64,000 nt of DNA from Nocardia jejuensis NBRC 103114 (GTDB lineage Bacteria; Actinomycetota; Actinomycetes; Mycobacteriales; Mycobacteriaceae). The stretch spans positions 239,371 to 303,370 of the forward strand of contig NZ_BDBU01000023.1 in the NCBI RefSeq assembly GCF_001613145.1. Direction: 5' to 3'. Positions 45,324 to 54,070 of the stretch are shown here, in pieces (positions within the stretch are counted from its first letter, which is position 1; every line of letters starts with the position of its first letter). The position numbers and the translations under genes are program-made. The notes beneath the pieces are model-generated. The model was not told the origin of the DNA, searched no databases, and saw nothing but the letters and a program-made list of their open reading frames with translations.

Positions 45324-46625
45324 TCAGAGGAGTTTCCAGTCCTCCAGGCCGTCGTACAGCGGAACCGAGCGAGCCAGCCTCACCACCCGCTCACGCAGGG
45401 CGGCGGTATCGGAGCCGCCCGCCAGCGCGGTCCCGATGATGTCGGCCACCTCGGTGAACTCCGCATCGCCGAATCCACGAGTCGCCAGCGCCGCGGTGCC
45501 GATGCGCAGGCCGGAGGTGACCATCGGCGGACGCGGGTCGAACGGAACGGCATTGCGGTTCACGGTGATTCCGATCTCGTGCAACAGGTCCTCCCCTTGC
45601 TGGCCGTCCAGCGCGGAATCGCGCAGGTCGACCAGGACCAGGTGCACATCGGTGCCGCCGGTGAGCACCGTGATGCCCTTACCCGCGACATCGGCGGCGG
45701 TGAGCCGCTCGGCGAGGATCTTCGCGCCCGACAGCGTGCGCACCTGACGATCCCGGAACTCCTCTCCCGCAGCGATTTTGAACGCCGCGGCCTTCGCCGC
45801 CACGACGTGCATCAGCGGTCCGCCCTGCTGTCCGGGGAAGACCGCCGAGTTCAGCCGCTTGGCGAACTCCCGCTTGGCCAGGATCAGCCCCGAGCGCGGA
45901 CCGCCGAGGGTCTTGTGCACGGTCGAGGACACCACATCGGCGTACGGCACCGGCGACGGGTGCAGTCCGGCCGCGACCAGGCCCGCGAAATGCGCCATGT
46001 CCACCCACAGATAGGCGCCCACCTCGTCGGCGATCTCCCGGAAAGCGGCGAAATCCTGATGCCTCGGATACGCCGACCACCCCGCCACGATCACCCGGGG
46101 CGCGGTGTTGCGGGCGATTCTGCGCACCTCGTCCATATCGATCCGGTGGTCCTGCTTGCGGACGCCGTAGGACTGCACCGCGTACAGCTTGCCCGAGAAG
46201 TTCAGCCGCATACCGTGGGTGAGGTGGCCGCCGTGTGCCAGATCCAGACCTAGCAGGCGCTCGCCCGGGCTCATCAGAGCCATCAGGACGGCGGCGTTGG
46301 CCTGCGCCCCCGAATGTGGCTGCACGTTGGCGTATTCCGCGCCGAACAGTTCCACGGCCCGGTCCCTGGCGAGGGTTTCGACCACGTCGACGTGCTCGCA
46401 CCCGCCGTAGTAGCGACGCCCGGGGTAGCCCTCGGCGTACTTGTTGGTCAGCACGCTGCCCTGGGCTTGCAGCACCGCACGCGGCACGAAGTTCTCCGAG
46501 GCGATCATCTCGAGGGTGTCGCGTTCGCGAGCGAGTTCACCGGCCATCGCCGCGGCCAGCTCGGGGTCGAGCTCGCTCAGCGATCGGGTATTGACCGAGG
46601 CGGTAGAGGTAGTGGAAGGAACCAC
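45324..46625 (-). CDS. glyA: Serine hydroxymethyltransferase under cobalamin riboswitch control
   Basis: About 433 residues from GTG 46625, with GGAG five bases upstream. PLP-dependent fold: TLEMIASENFVPRAVLQAQG, NKYAEGYPGRRYYGG, and the PLP lysine in SSTVHKTLGGPRSG. Converts serine and tetrahydrofolate to glycine and methylene-tetrahydrofolate. An in-frame extension to 46913 reads through the riboswitch and is not coding. The riboswitch (46752-47025) suggests induction when B12 is short. With metF behind it, this supplies methyl groups for B12-independent methionine synthesis. It is probably one of two glyA copies in the genome; that is inference. Confidence 0.95.
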   Translation of the reverse strand: MVPSTTSTASVNTRSLSELDPELAAAMAGELARERDTLEMIASENFVPRAVLQAQGSVLTNKYAEGYPGRRYYGGCEHVDVVETLARDRAVELFGAEYANVQPHSGAQANAAVLMALMSPGERLLGLDLAHGGHLTHGMRLNFSGKLYAVQSYGVRKQDHRIDMDEVRRIARNTAPRVIVAGWSAYPRHQDFAAFREIADEVGAYLWVDMAHFAGLVAAGLHPSPVPYADVVSSTVHKTLGGPRSGLILAKREFAKRLNSAVFPGQQGGPLMHVVAAKAAAFKIAAGEEFRDRQVRTLSGAKILAERLTAADVAGKGITVLTGGTDVHLVLVDLRDSALDGQQGEDLLHEIGITVNRNAVPFDPRPPMVTSGLRIGTAALATRGFGDAEFTEVADIIGTALAGGSDTAALRERVVRLARSVPLYDGLEDWKLL

Positions 46626-46751
46626 AGGAACTCCGTTGGCTAGCAAGGGAACAGCCGACGCCCTACGGTGCGCATCCCGATGCGGCCGGATCCCGCGAAA
46701 GAGCGGGAACGGCCTGGTCGGCGCTGCGCCCACTCCACGAGGCGGCGACCG

Positions 46752-47025
46752 CCGGACGCGGCGCATCCGGCACAGCGGGCAGGTCTTCGGACTCACAGGC
46801 ATCGATCCGCGATCGGATCGTCCTACCGGCCGTCGCTTCCCGGACCCGGGGGTCCAGTGCTCGTGACGACTTTCGTTCCTGCTCACCGCTGCGGGACAGT
46901 CCCGGATTCTCACCGGGTTCCCTCTTCACCCGTCGACGTCACCGCCGCGCCGGGCTTCGACGCCGGTGACCGCCGCGGAGTTTCCCTGTCCCGCGATCAC
47001 CGGCGAACCAGCTGCGTAGGCAGCA
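46752..47025 (-). ncRNA. Cobalamin riboswitch upstream of glyA
   Basis: Minus-strand RNA with B12 box AGTCCGAAGACCTGCC (about 46779-46795) and the conserved core GGTGAGAATCCGGGACTG followed by TCCCGCAGCGGT. A downstream hairpin (GCCGGATGC paired with GCGTCCGGC, one G-T pair, about 46752-46772) can act as the expression platform. Clearly related to the second riboswitch at 48162-48460. Confidence 0.93.
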
Positions 47026-47027
47026 TA
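47022..47027 (-). promoter_or_regulatory. -10 element of the glyA riboswitch transcript
   Basis: TATGCT on the minus strand, just upstream of the aptamer, at the position equivalent to TATATT of the metF leader. Its -35 region lies within the 3' end of metF. Confidence 0.4.
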
Positions 47028-47045
47028 CGACGCCCGCGCGCCAGG

Positions 47046-48035
47046 TCAGGCGCTCAGGGGTGCGGCCGTCACCTCGTAGCCCAGGTTGGTCAGCACCTCG
47101 CTGGTCGCCTTGGCGAAGTTCAGCGTGATGAAGTGCAGGCACGGCGCGCCCTCGTCGATGAGCCGCTGCGCCATCTCGGTGGCGATCTCGATGCCGGCCG
47201 CGCGCACGGCGGCGCGATTCTCCTGCGGGCCGTCACCCGCCGCCCGGAGCAGTCGAGTCATGATGGGCGCGGGCAGTTCCCGGCCCGAGAGCTCGACCGC
47301 GCGCTGCACGGTGCGCAGCGAGGTGATCGGCATCAGTTCGGGGATGATCGGCTTCGCGCCCTCGACCGGATCGTGGGCCAGGACCCGATCCCGCAGTCGC
47401 AGATAGTGTTCGACGTCGAAGAACATCTGGGTGATCGAATAGTCCGCTCCGGCACGGAGTTTCGCGGCCAGGAAGGCGGTGTCGGCCTCCAGGTCCGGGG
47501 AGCGGTGATGCCCCTGCGGGAACGACGCGACGCCGACATTGAAGTCGCCGAGATCGCGCACGATCCGCACCAGCTGCTCGGCGTACTCGACGCCCTCGGG
47601 ATGCGGCTGCCAGGCGCCGAGCGGATCGCCGGGCGGATCGCCGCGCAGCACCAGGATGTCGCGAATGCCGCAGTCCGCGTAGGAGCCGACCAGCGCGCGC
47701 AACTCGGCGATGCTGTGCCCGACCGCAGTCAGATGCGCGACCGGTAGCAATGTTGTCTGTTGCGCCAGCTGCCCGGTGATGCGCGCGGTGCGGTCCTTGG
47801 TGGAACCGCCCGCCCCGTAGGTCATCGACACGAATGCCGGATGCATGCGCTCGAACTCGCGGACCGTGCGCCACAGCCGAGCCTCACCGGCGGCGTCGCG
47901 AGGTGGATTGAACTCCACCGAGAACGGCACCCGCGCCCTGGCATGGGTGCGCAGACTCTGCACGACGGATGGTCGCGGCGCGAAGCGGGCAGCGTGCCCG
48001 ATCCGCGTACTTCCCTGTGCGGGAATGGAATACAT
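47046..48035 (-). CDS. metF: Methylenetetrahydrofolate reductase under cobalamin riboswitch control
   Basis: About 329 residues from ATG 48035 with GAGGGGGC upstream. FAD-dependent TIM barrel: PFSVEFNPPRDAAGEARLWR, SMTYGAGGSTKDRT, LVLRGDPPGD, and ADYSITQMFFDVEHYLR. Reduces methylene- to methyl-tetrahydrofolate, the methyl donor for methionine synthesis. Behind its own B12 riboswitch and on the same strand as riboswitch-controlled glyA, so both may be raised when B12 is scarce to feed a B12-independent methionine synthase (metE, not in this window). In-frame upstream codons to 48149 lie in the leader RNA. Confidence 0.94.
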   Translation of the reverse strand: MYSIPAQGSTRIGHAARFAPRPSVVQSLRTHARARVPFSVEFNPPRDAAGEARLWRTVREFERMHPAFVSMTYGAGGSTKDRTARITGQLAQQTTLLPVAHLTAVGHSIAELRALVGSYADCGIRDILVLRGDPPGDPLGAWQPHPEGVEYAEQLVRIVRDLGDFNVGVASFPQGHHRSPDLEADTAFLAAKLRAGADYSITQMFFDVEHYLRLRDRVLAHDPVEGAKPIIPELMPITSLRTVQRAVELSGRELPAPIMTRLLRAAGDGPQENRAAVRAAGIEIATEMAQRLIDEGAPCLHFITLNFAKATSEVLTNLGYEVTAAPLSA

Positions 48036-48161
48036 GGTTGCCCCCTCGTTCGAGCAGTCGAAGGCCGCCACCCATACCGAACGCGCGCCGACGGAGCCCG
48101 TAAGCATCGATCCCGTGCCCGGTCCCACTCGGCGCGGCGCTCGATCCACGAGGCGCCGACC

Positions 48162-48460
48162 GCCGGATACGGCGTATCCGGCACAGCGGGCAGGTCTTCG
48201 GACTCATGGGCACCAACCCCGAAAGGGGCGACCCCGGCGCTCGAGGCCCGGGGCTGGTCCTACCGACCGTCGCTTCCCGGGCGGCATACGCGCCCAGTGC
48301 GGAATGACGGCTGTCGTTCCCACTCACCGCTGCGGGACAGTCCCGGATTCTCACCGGGTTCCCTCTTCACCCGGCGTAGTGACTACCACCGGGCTTCGAC
48401 GCCTTCGGACGGATCAGGGGCTCCTCGACTCCGCCTCCGGCGAACCAGCTGCACAGAGAA
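48162..48460 (-). ncRNA. Cobalamin riboswitch upstream of metF
   Basis: Same conserved blocks as the glyA riboswitch: B12 box AGTCCGAAGACCTGCC (about 48189-48206), GGTGAGAATCCGGGACTG then TCCCGCAGCGGT, and the 5' CAGCTGGTTCGCCGG. The 3' end has a 9-bp perfect hairpin GCCGGATAC/GTATCCGGC (48162-48182), a likely anti-expression stem. Confidence 0.93.
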
Positions 48461-48469
48461 ATATAGCGT

Positions 48470-48475
48470 GCCCAC
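48470..48475 (-). promoter_or_regulatory. -10 element of the metF riboswitch transcript
   Basis: TATATT on the minus strand just upstream of the aptamer; same offset from CAGCTGG as the glyA leader's TATGCT. No clear -35. Confidence 0.45.
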
Positions 48476-48676
48476 CACCGCGGCCACACTCGCATCGCGG
48501 ATCACCGCTGGTACGGCCGTGTTCCCGGTCACCCGGATCAGCGACCTGCCGCTGACGTCGGGTTTGCGAACCGCCGAGCCCACCGTGTGGTACAGCTGTA
48601 TCGGAAGCCGTGCATCCAGGCACGAACGACCACGCCCGCGTAGTGGCCGCGGTCTTCCAGGACTAGTAGAGGGCAG

Positions 48677-49264
48677 ATGCTGAATCCCCGGGCGAGCAAT
48701 GACGACCTGACCGCCAAGGCGCGTATCCGCAACGCCGCCATGGACCTGTTCGCCCAGTTCGGCGAATCCCGGGTCTCGCTGCGGGCGATCGCGTCCGAGG
48801 CCGGCGTCACCCTCGGCCTGGTGCAGCACCACTTCAAGACCAAGGCGGGCCTGGTGGCGGCGGTCGACCAGCTCATCGTCGACTATTTCGACGCCGCGGT
48901 GTCCTCGGTCCCGCCCACCGGCACGCCCGGTGAGGTGGCGGCGCGACGCGATACCGCGGTGTACACGATGCTGCAGGACAATCCGGCGGTCGTGAACTAC
49001 GTCCGGCGGGCGGTGCTCGAGCCGAGCGAAACCCAGACTCGGCTGCTGGAATCACTGGTCGAGCTCACTCGCCGCGAGGTCACCAATCTGCGCGGAGCGG
49101 GACTGGCCTCGACCACCCGCCGGGAGTCGACGCAGATCGTGGAGGTCCTGGTCCGGCAGTTCGGCGAACTCCTGCTCGCGCCGATGATCGACGCGACCTG
49201 GGAGCGCGTCGCCGAACCGGGTGACACCGACAAACCCAGGCTGTCGATCACCGTCAAGGAGTGA
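48677..49264 (+). CDS. TetR-family regulator
   Basis: 195 residues. TetR HTH: RIRNAAMDLFAQFGESRVSL, then RAIASEAGVTLGLVQHHFKT. GAGGG six bases before ATG 48677. The C-terminal domain is unspecific. Divergent from the metF riboswitch transcript and convergent with the carboxyltransferase gene. No palindromic operator was found by eye in the 200 bp upstream. Target unknown. Confidence 0.88.
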   Translation: MLNPRASNDDLTAKARIRNAAMDLFAQFGESRVSLRAIASEAGVTLGLVQHHFKTKAGLVAAVDQLIVDYFDAAVSSVPPTGTPGEVAARRDTAVYTMLQDNPAVVNYVRRAVLEPSETQTRLLESLVELTRREVTNLRGAGLASTTRRESTQIVEVLVRQFGELLLAPMIDATWERVAEPGDTDKPRLSITVKE

Positions 49265-49343
49265 GCCCGGTTCACCCGCACGCCGTGGACGGTGGGCGAA
49301 AAGCATTGTGACGCTTCGCCCCTCGCACGGCGCGGCAGGCGGC

Positions 49344-50897
49344 TCACATCGGGTACAGCGGATGCTTGCGAGGGTTGAACTCCGGCTTGACCTTGGGCTT
49401 GTCACGCAGCAGCCGCAGCGCGTGGCGGATCTCCAGCCGGGTGCGCGAGGGTTCGATGACCGCGTCGATGTACCCGCGTTCGGCCGCGACCCACGGGGTG
49501 GCGATGGTCTCGTTGTACTGGTTGACCATGAATTCGCGTGCCGCCGCACGATGTTCCTCCGGGACGGCGGCCAACTGCCGCTTGCCCAGCAGGTCCACCG
49601 CGCTCTCCGCGCCGATCACCGCGATCCGGGCGGTCGGCCAGGCGAAGCTGAAATCCGCGCCCACCTGGCGGGCGCCCATCATGCCGTACGCGCCGCCGTA
49701 GGACTTGCGCACGACCAGGTTGATGATCGGCACCGTCGCCTCGATGATCGCGCGCGGCACCCGGCCGCCGCGAATGATCACGCCGCTGGCTTCCTCGGAC
49801 AGGCCCGGCAGCACACCGGGCGTATCGGCGACGAACACCAGCGGAATGTTGAACGCGTCGCACAGCCGGATGAAATAGGTCGACTTGTCCGAGCAGGCGG
49901 CATCGATCGAACCACCCAGCACCAGTGGCTGATTGGCGATCACGCCGACCGGAAGACCGTCCACCCGAGCGAACCCGGTGATCAGGTTCGGGGCGAATGC
50001 CGCACGGATCTCGTGGAATTCACCGTCGTCGAAGAGCCGCAGCAGAATTTCGTGCATGTCGTATCCGGCGCGATCGGAATCCGGAATGATCGTGTCGAGT
50101 TCTCGATCGGACGCGGTGATCTCCGGCTCCAGACCGGGATTCACGATCGGCGGCTGCTCGACGCAGCTCGACGGCAGGTAGCTCAGGTAGTTGCGGGCCC
50201 ATTCGTAGGCCTCCTGTTCGGTCTCCGCGACGTGATGCAGGGTGCCCCGTTCGGCCTGCACCTTCGCTCCGCCGAGTTCCTCGGCGGTGACGTCCTCGCC
50301 GTTGACCGCCTTGATCACATCCGGTCCGGTCACGAACATGTACGAGTCCTTGGTACCGATCAGCACATCGGTGTTGATCGGCCCGTACACCGATCCGGCC
50401 GCGCACTTGCCCAGGATGATCGACACCTGCGGCACGTACCCCGAGAGCTTCTCCAGCACCCGGGAGATATCGCCGAACGAGGCGATGGACCCCACCGCGT
50501 CCTGGATCCGAGCCCCACCCGAATCGTTGATCGTCACCACCGGGCACGCGTTGTCGAACGCGAATTTCAGTGCGCGCATGAACTTCTGGGCCGAGGTGAC
50601 GCCCACCGACCCGCCGTACACGGTCTGATCGTGCGAGATCACCACCACCGGCCGCCCGCCGATCGCCCCCCGGCCGGTGACGAGCCCGTCGCCGTAGAGC
50701 GCGTCCGCCTGCCCCGGCTGACGCGCCAGCGCCCCCGTCTCGATGAACGTGCCGGGATCGAGCAGCATGTGCACTCGCTGCCGGACGCTCGGAATCCCCT
50801 TCTTCGCGCGCTTGGCGATACCGGCCTCCCCGGCCGGCTCCGCCGCGATCTCCAGGATCTTGGCCAACTCGTCGAGCTTCGCCCGTGTACCGATCAC
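49344..50897 (-). CDS. Acyl-CoA carboxylase carboxyltransferase (beta) subunit
   Basis: About 517 residues from GTG 50897. Carboxyltransferase fold in two crotonase-like halves: SHDQTVYGGSVG, NDSGGARIQDAVGS and KCAAGSVYGP in the first; FVADTPGVLPG, RKSYGGAYGMMG and AWPTARIAVIGAESAV in the second. Transfers CO2 from biotin to acetyl-, propionyl- or longer acyl-CoA. Mycolata have several AccD paralogues, and sequence alone does not tell which this is. No alpha (biotin carboxylase) partner is next to it. The start is uncertain: the frame extends to 51206, but codons upstream of the GTG are not family-like. Confidence 0.9.
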   Translation of the reverse strand: MIGTRAKLDELAKILEIAAEPAGEAGIAKRAKKGIPSVRQRVHMLLDPGTFIETGALARQPGQADALYGDGLVTGRGAIGGRPVVVISHDQTVYGGSVGVTSAQKFMRALKFAFDNACPVVTINDSGGARIQDAVGSIASFGDISRVLEKLSGYVPQVSIILGKCAAGSVYGPINTDVLIGTKDSYMFVTGPDVIKAVNGEDVTAEELGGAKVQAERGTLHHVAETEQEAYEWARNYLSYLPSSCVEQPPIVNPGLEPEITASDRELDTIIPDSDRAGYDMHEILLRLFDDGEFHEIRAAFAPNLITGFARVDGLPVGVIANQPLVLGGSIDAACSDKSTYFIRLCDAFNIPLVFVADTPGVLPGLSEEASGVIIRGGRVPRAIIEATVPIINLVVRKSYGGAYGMMGARQVGADFSFAWPTARIAVIGAESAVDLLGKRQLAAVPEEHRAAAREFMVNQYNETIATPWVAAERGYIDAVIEPSRTRLEIRHALRLLRDKPKVKPEFNPRKHPLYPM

Positions 50898-51344
50898 GCC
50901 TACTGCCGCCTTCCGAACCCAACCGTTGTGCACCCGCGAGGGTAGGCGTTGCCGACGGATAACGGTGGGCCACGTCGGATATCCGGGACTAATCACAATC
51001 GGGGTGGGCTCGCATCGTGGGCGCGGCACGAGCGGCCCGTCCGCCGATGTCGCCGGTGGCCGGACCTGTGGCCGGGAAAAGACTCCGACCAGGATCGATA
51101 GCGGGAACATCCATCGAATAGTTACCTCCGCCGCATAGTGCCAGTTCACGCACCGCTTCTCCGGACAACAGGCAGACCTCTGCCAGTTCATGACGTTTGT
51201 CCGCAAGAGACCCGGGTAGTTGCCACCATGTCGCTGGTTTCGCCGAGGCGAAGCCGGGCGGACAGGTCGATCGCATATTCACTCTCCTTCCGAGGACACC
51301 CCGCCATACGCGGGGCCATCGAATTCGAAGATCGAGGAGGAATC
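50898..51344. other. Divergent intergenic region between accD-like and PRC-barrel genes
   Basis: 447 bp with no gene I can support; open frames here resemble nothing. It contains the SigB/SigF-like promoter at 51195-51219 and, at its end, the strong ribosome site GAGGAGG. Confidence 0.5.
51195..51219 (+). promoter_or_regulatory. SigB/SigF-type stress promoter
   Basis: GTTT (51195-51198), 15 bp, then GGGTAG (51214-51219) matches the actinobacterial SigF/SigB pattern GTTT-N15-17-GGGTAT with one change. It precedes a gene whose family is commonly stress-induced. Confidence 0.6.
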
Positions 51345-52112
51345 ATGACCGGGTTGCTCGACGAGATCATCGGTAATTCCGTGTACGACCGAGGTGGCGA
51401 CAAGATCGGCAAGGTGAAGCAGATCTACCTCGACAATGCTTCCGGCTCGCCGACGTGGGCGGCGGTGTCCACCGGCTTCTTCCACGACGACTCCCTCGTC
51501 CCGCTGGCCGGTGCGCGGCATCAGGCGGGGTCGGACCAGTTGCAGGTGCAGGTCGACAAGGAGGAGGTGAAGTCCGCGCCGCATATCGCCATGGACCACG
51601 ACATCAGCGCCGACGAGGAGCAGCAGCTGTTCGTGCACTATCACGTCGACCCGCAGCGGGCCGGGTGGGACGCGTTCGCCGACTCGGCAGGGCAGCAGGG
51701 CGATTCGGACGAGCAGCGGCGCGGAGTTCGCGGTGCCGACGAGGGACTGGTGCGCTCGGAGGAGCACCTCGAGGTCGCCAAGCAGCGCGCCGAGAGCGGC
51801 CGGGCCCGATTGCGCAAGTACGTGGTGACCGAGGAGCAGACCATCAAGGTGCCGACCTCGCACGAGGAAGTTCACCTCGTACGGGAGCCGATCACCGATC
51901 CGAATGCGGTCGGGACCATGGACTTCGGCGAACAGGAGACCGAGGTGGTCCTGCACGAGGATCGGGTCACGGTGACCACCGAGGCGGTGCCGGTCGAGCG
52001 GGTCCGTCTCGCGGTCGACGAGGTGCAGGACAGCCAGACGGTGTCCGGCACCGTGCGCAAGGAACGCTTCGAGACCGAGGGCATCGACGAGGACCCGAAG
52101 CGTAAGGGATAG
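51345..52112 (+). CDS. PRC-barrel and DUF2382 domain stress-type protein
   Basis: About 255 residues from ATG 51345 (GAGGAGG upstream). N-terminal PRC-barrel (GNSVYDRGGDKIGKVKQIYL). C-terminal YsnF/AvaK DUF2382 domain (RARLRKYVVTEEQTIKVPTS, VHLVREPIT, TEVVLHEDRVTVTTEAVPVE). Acidic and soluble. The family is linked to desiccation, heat and general stress in many bacteria, without a known reaction. The SigB/SigF-like promoter upstream fits that role. Confidence 0.9.
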   Translation: MTGLLDEIIGNSVYDRGGDKIGKVKQIYLDNASGSPTWAAVSTGFFHDDSLVPLAGARHQAGSDQLQVQVDKEEVKSAPHIAMDHDISADEEQQLFVHYHVDPQRAGWDAFADSAGQQGDSDEQRRGVRGADEGLVRSEEHLEVAKQRAESGRARLRKYVVTEEQTIKVPTSHEEVHLVREPITDPNAVGTMDFGEQETEVVLHEDRVTVTTEAVPVERVRLAVDEVQDSQTVSGTVRKERFETEGIDEDPKRKG

Positions 52113-52208
52113 ATCATCGGCAGCGCCGGGCTCCGGAGCCAGGGAAGGCTCCGGAACCCGGGGCACCTGCGGGACCACCCGGCCCCGCACGGATGCGATG
52201 CTTGGCGG

Positions 52209-52910
52209 ATGGCGTCGGAACAGTCGGAACCGCAGGGTGGGCGGTGGGGAGAGCACAATCTCGAGCGGCGGCGCGCCATCATGGAGGCGCTGATCGCGCT
52301 CATCGACGAATCCGAACCCGGGACCGATGTTCCGTTGCAGTCGATCGCCGAGCGCGCCGGGATCCGGCGGTCGGTGATCTACCGTCACTTCACCGATCGC
52401 AAGGATCTCGACGCGAAGACCCGAGAGTTCGCGGTCGAGTCCAATGTCGACCGTCTGATGCCGACCTTGGATATGTCGGACAGCCTGTACGACACGGTCT
52501 TTCGGATCATCGACCCCTATGTGGCGCTGGTCGCGGACCGGCCGCGCCTGCACGAGTGGGTGGAACAGGGGCCCGGCAGTCAGGATCCCGCCGGGCGCGC
52601 CGTGGTGGTCGGTACGAAATCCGCTATCGCCGAACGCATTTCCGCGCTGTTCTCGATGTCGATGGCACTGCTCGGCATCGAGGAGCCGGGCGTGGAGATC
52701 GCGGCCTACTCGGTGGTGTCGATGGTCGACGGCGCGGTGACGCACTGGGTGCGCAGCGATCCGCGCGAGATGGCCGCCGCTGACGTGTCCCGGCTCCTGA
52801 CCGACTCGGTCTGCTTCATGGTCGACGGCCATGCCCGCACGCACGGCATCACGATCGATCCGCATCTCCCCCTACACGATCTGCTCGCCCAGACGACGGC
52901 CGACCTCTGA
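52209..52910 (+). CDS. TetR-family regulator upstream of diiron oxygenase
   Basis: 233 residues. HTH: ERRRAIMEALIALIDESEPG, then SIAERAGIRRSVIYRHFTDR. The C-terminal region is typical in length. Same strand as, and 164 bp upstream of, the diiron oxygenase gene; that spacer carries several symmetric repeats (52965-53051), probably its binding sites. ATG 52209 has a weak ribosome site. Confidence 0.88.
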   Translation: MASEQSEPQGGRWGEHNLERRRAIMEALIALIDESEPGTDVPLQSIAERAGIRRSVIYRHFTDRKDLDAKTREFAVESNVDRLMPTLDMSDSLYDTVFRIIDPYVALVADRPRLHEWVEQGPGSQDPAGRAVVVGTKSAIAERISALFSMSMALLGIEEPGVEIAAYSVVSMVDGAVTHWVRSDPREMAAADVSRLLTDSVCFMVDGHARTHGITIDPHLPLHDLLAQTTADL

Positions 52911-52964
52911 TCCGCACCCTCACCGACCGCGGAGCCACGCGGTAGCGGCGAGCGAAATCTGATT

Positions 52965-53051
52965 GCGACACAATGTCGCGATCACCCTTGTCCATGCCGA
53001 CACTCCCGGGGTACCGTCGTGTCACGTCGTGATCGCGACATCGTGTCACGT
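52965..53051. promoter_or_regulatory. Nested inverted and direct repeats before the diiron oxygenase gene
   Basis: Seen: GCGACA-CAA-TGTCGC at 52965-52979; TGTCGCGATCA (52974-52984) and its exact inverse TGATCGCGACA (53030-53040); 11-bp direct repeats TCGTGTCACGT at 53017-53027 and 53041-53051. The density and symmetry suggest multiple regulator sites, most likely for the upstream TetR protein. Confidence 0.7.
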
Positions 53052-53074
53052 TCATTTGATCAGGAGTGGTGGGC

Positions 53075-54061
53075 ATGGAATCCACAACGCATATCGCGTC
53101 GGCACACACCGACGAGGACTACACCGAAACCCTCGCGACCCTGTCCTACGGATCGGTCCACAAGCGGTTCGATCCGTACATCGACATCGCCTGGAGCGAC
53201 CCCGCGTTCGCGGTCCGCACCGACGACGAGCGCTGGATCCTGCCGCCCGCGGATCCGTTCGGCGCACACCCCTGGTATCGCGCCCTGCCGAAGGATCGCC
53301 AGATCCACATCGGCATGTGGCGTCAGGCCAATGTCGCCAAAGTCGGCCTGCAGTTCGAGAACATTCTCATCCGCGGGCTCATGCAGTACGTCTTCTCGCT
53401 GCCCAACGGCTCTCCCGAATTCCGTTACTGCACACACGAATCCATCGAAGAGTGCAACCACACCATGATGTTCCAGGAGGTGGTGAACCGGATCGGGATG
53501 AATGTCGGCGGCATGCGCACCTGGGTGCGCTTCGTCGGGCCGCTGGTGCCGTTCCTGGCCTCGGCCTTTCCGGAGTGGTTCTTCGTCATGGTGCTGGCCG
53601 GCGAGGAACCGATCGACCACGCCCAGAAGACGCTACTGCGGGCGGGCGGGGACACCCATCCCATGATCGAGCGGGTGATGTCGATCCACGTGGCCGAGGA
53701 AGCCCGGCACATCAGTTTCGCGCACAACTACCTCGAACAGGCTGTGCCCAGGATGGGCAGGCTGAAGAAGTTCACGCTGTCCGTGCTTTTCGCGCCGACC
53801 ATGCGCATCATCTGCGATCTCATCGCGGTGCCCACCCGAAAGTTCCGCCGGGACTGCGACGTTCCGCGCCACGTGGTGAACGAGGTTTTCTGGAGCAGCC
53901 CGGAGTCACGAAAAGTACTGCGCGACTTCTTCGCTGATGTCCGCATGCTGGCCAACGACCTCGGCCTGATGAACCCGCTCGCCCGCCTGCTGTGGAAGAT
54001 CTGCCGGATCGACGGCGACGTCTCGCGCTACCGCAGCGAACCCGCCCGCACCGCGCACTGA
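53075..54061 (+). CDS. AurF-like diiron oxygenase
   Basis: About 328 residues from ATG 53075 (AGGAG eight bases upstream). All-helical ferritin-like protein with E/H ligand pairs: QFENILIRG, ESIEECNHTMMFQE, GEEPIDHAQK, and HVAEEARHISFAHNY. This is the AurF-type diiron family, whose founder oxidises p-aminobenzoate to p-nitrobenzoate; related enzymes act on other amines or desaturate. Needs electrons from a ferredoxin/reductase. The neighbouring reductase gene is broken (54071-54494). The substrate is unknown. Confidence 0.9.
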   Translation: MESTTHIASAHTDEDYTETLATLSYGSVHKRFDPYIDIAWSDPAFAVRTDDERWILPPADPFGAHPWYRALPKDRQIHIGMWRQANVAKVGLQFENILIRGLMQYVFSLPNGSPEFRYCTHESIEECNHTMMFQEVVNRIGMNVGGMRTWVRFVGPLVPFLASAFPEWFFVMVLAGEEPIDHAQKTLLRAGGDTHPMIERVMSIHVAEEARHISFAHNYLEQAVPRMGRLKKFTLSVLFAPTMRIICDLIAVPTRKFRRDCDVPRHVVNEVFWSSPESRKVLRDFFADVRMLANDLGLMNPLARLLWKICRIDGDVSRYRSEPARTAH

Positions 54062-54070
54062 GCCGCGCCC

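Noticed and set aside
46626..46913. N-terminal extension of the glyA frame
   Set aside because: It reads through the end of a cobalamin riboswitch. GTG 46625 with GGAG upstream gives the normal protein length.
50989..51282. Open frame of 97 codons in the accD-like/PRC-barrel spacer
   Set aside because: No recognisable domain, and it overlaps the SigB/SigF-like promoter on the other strand.
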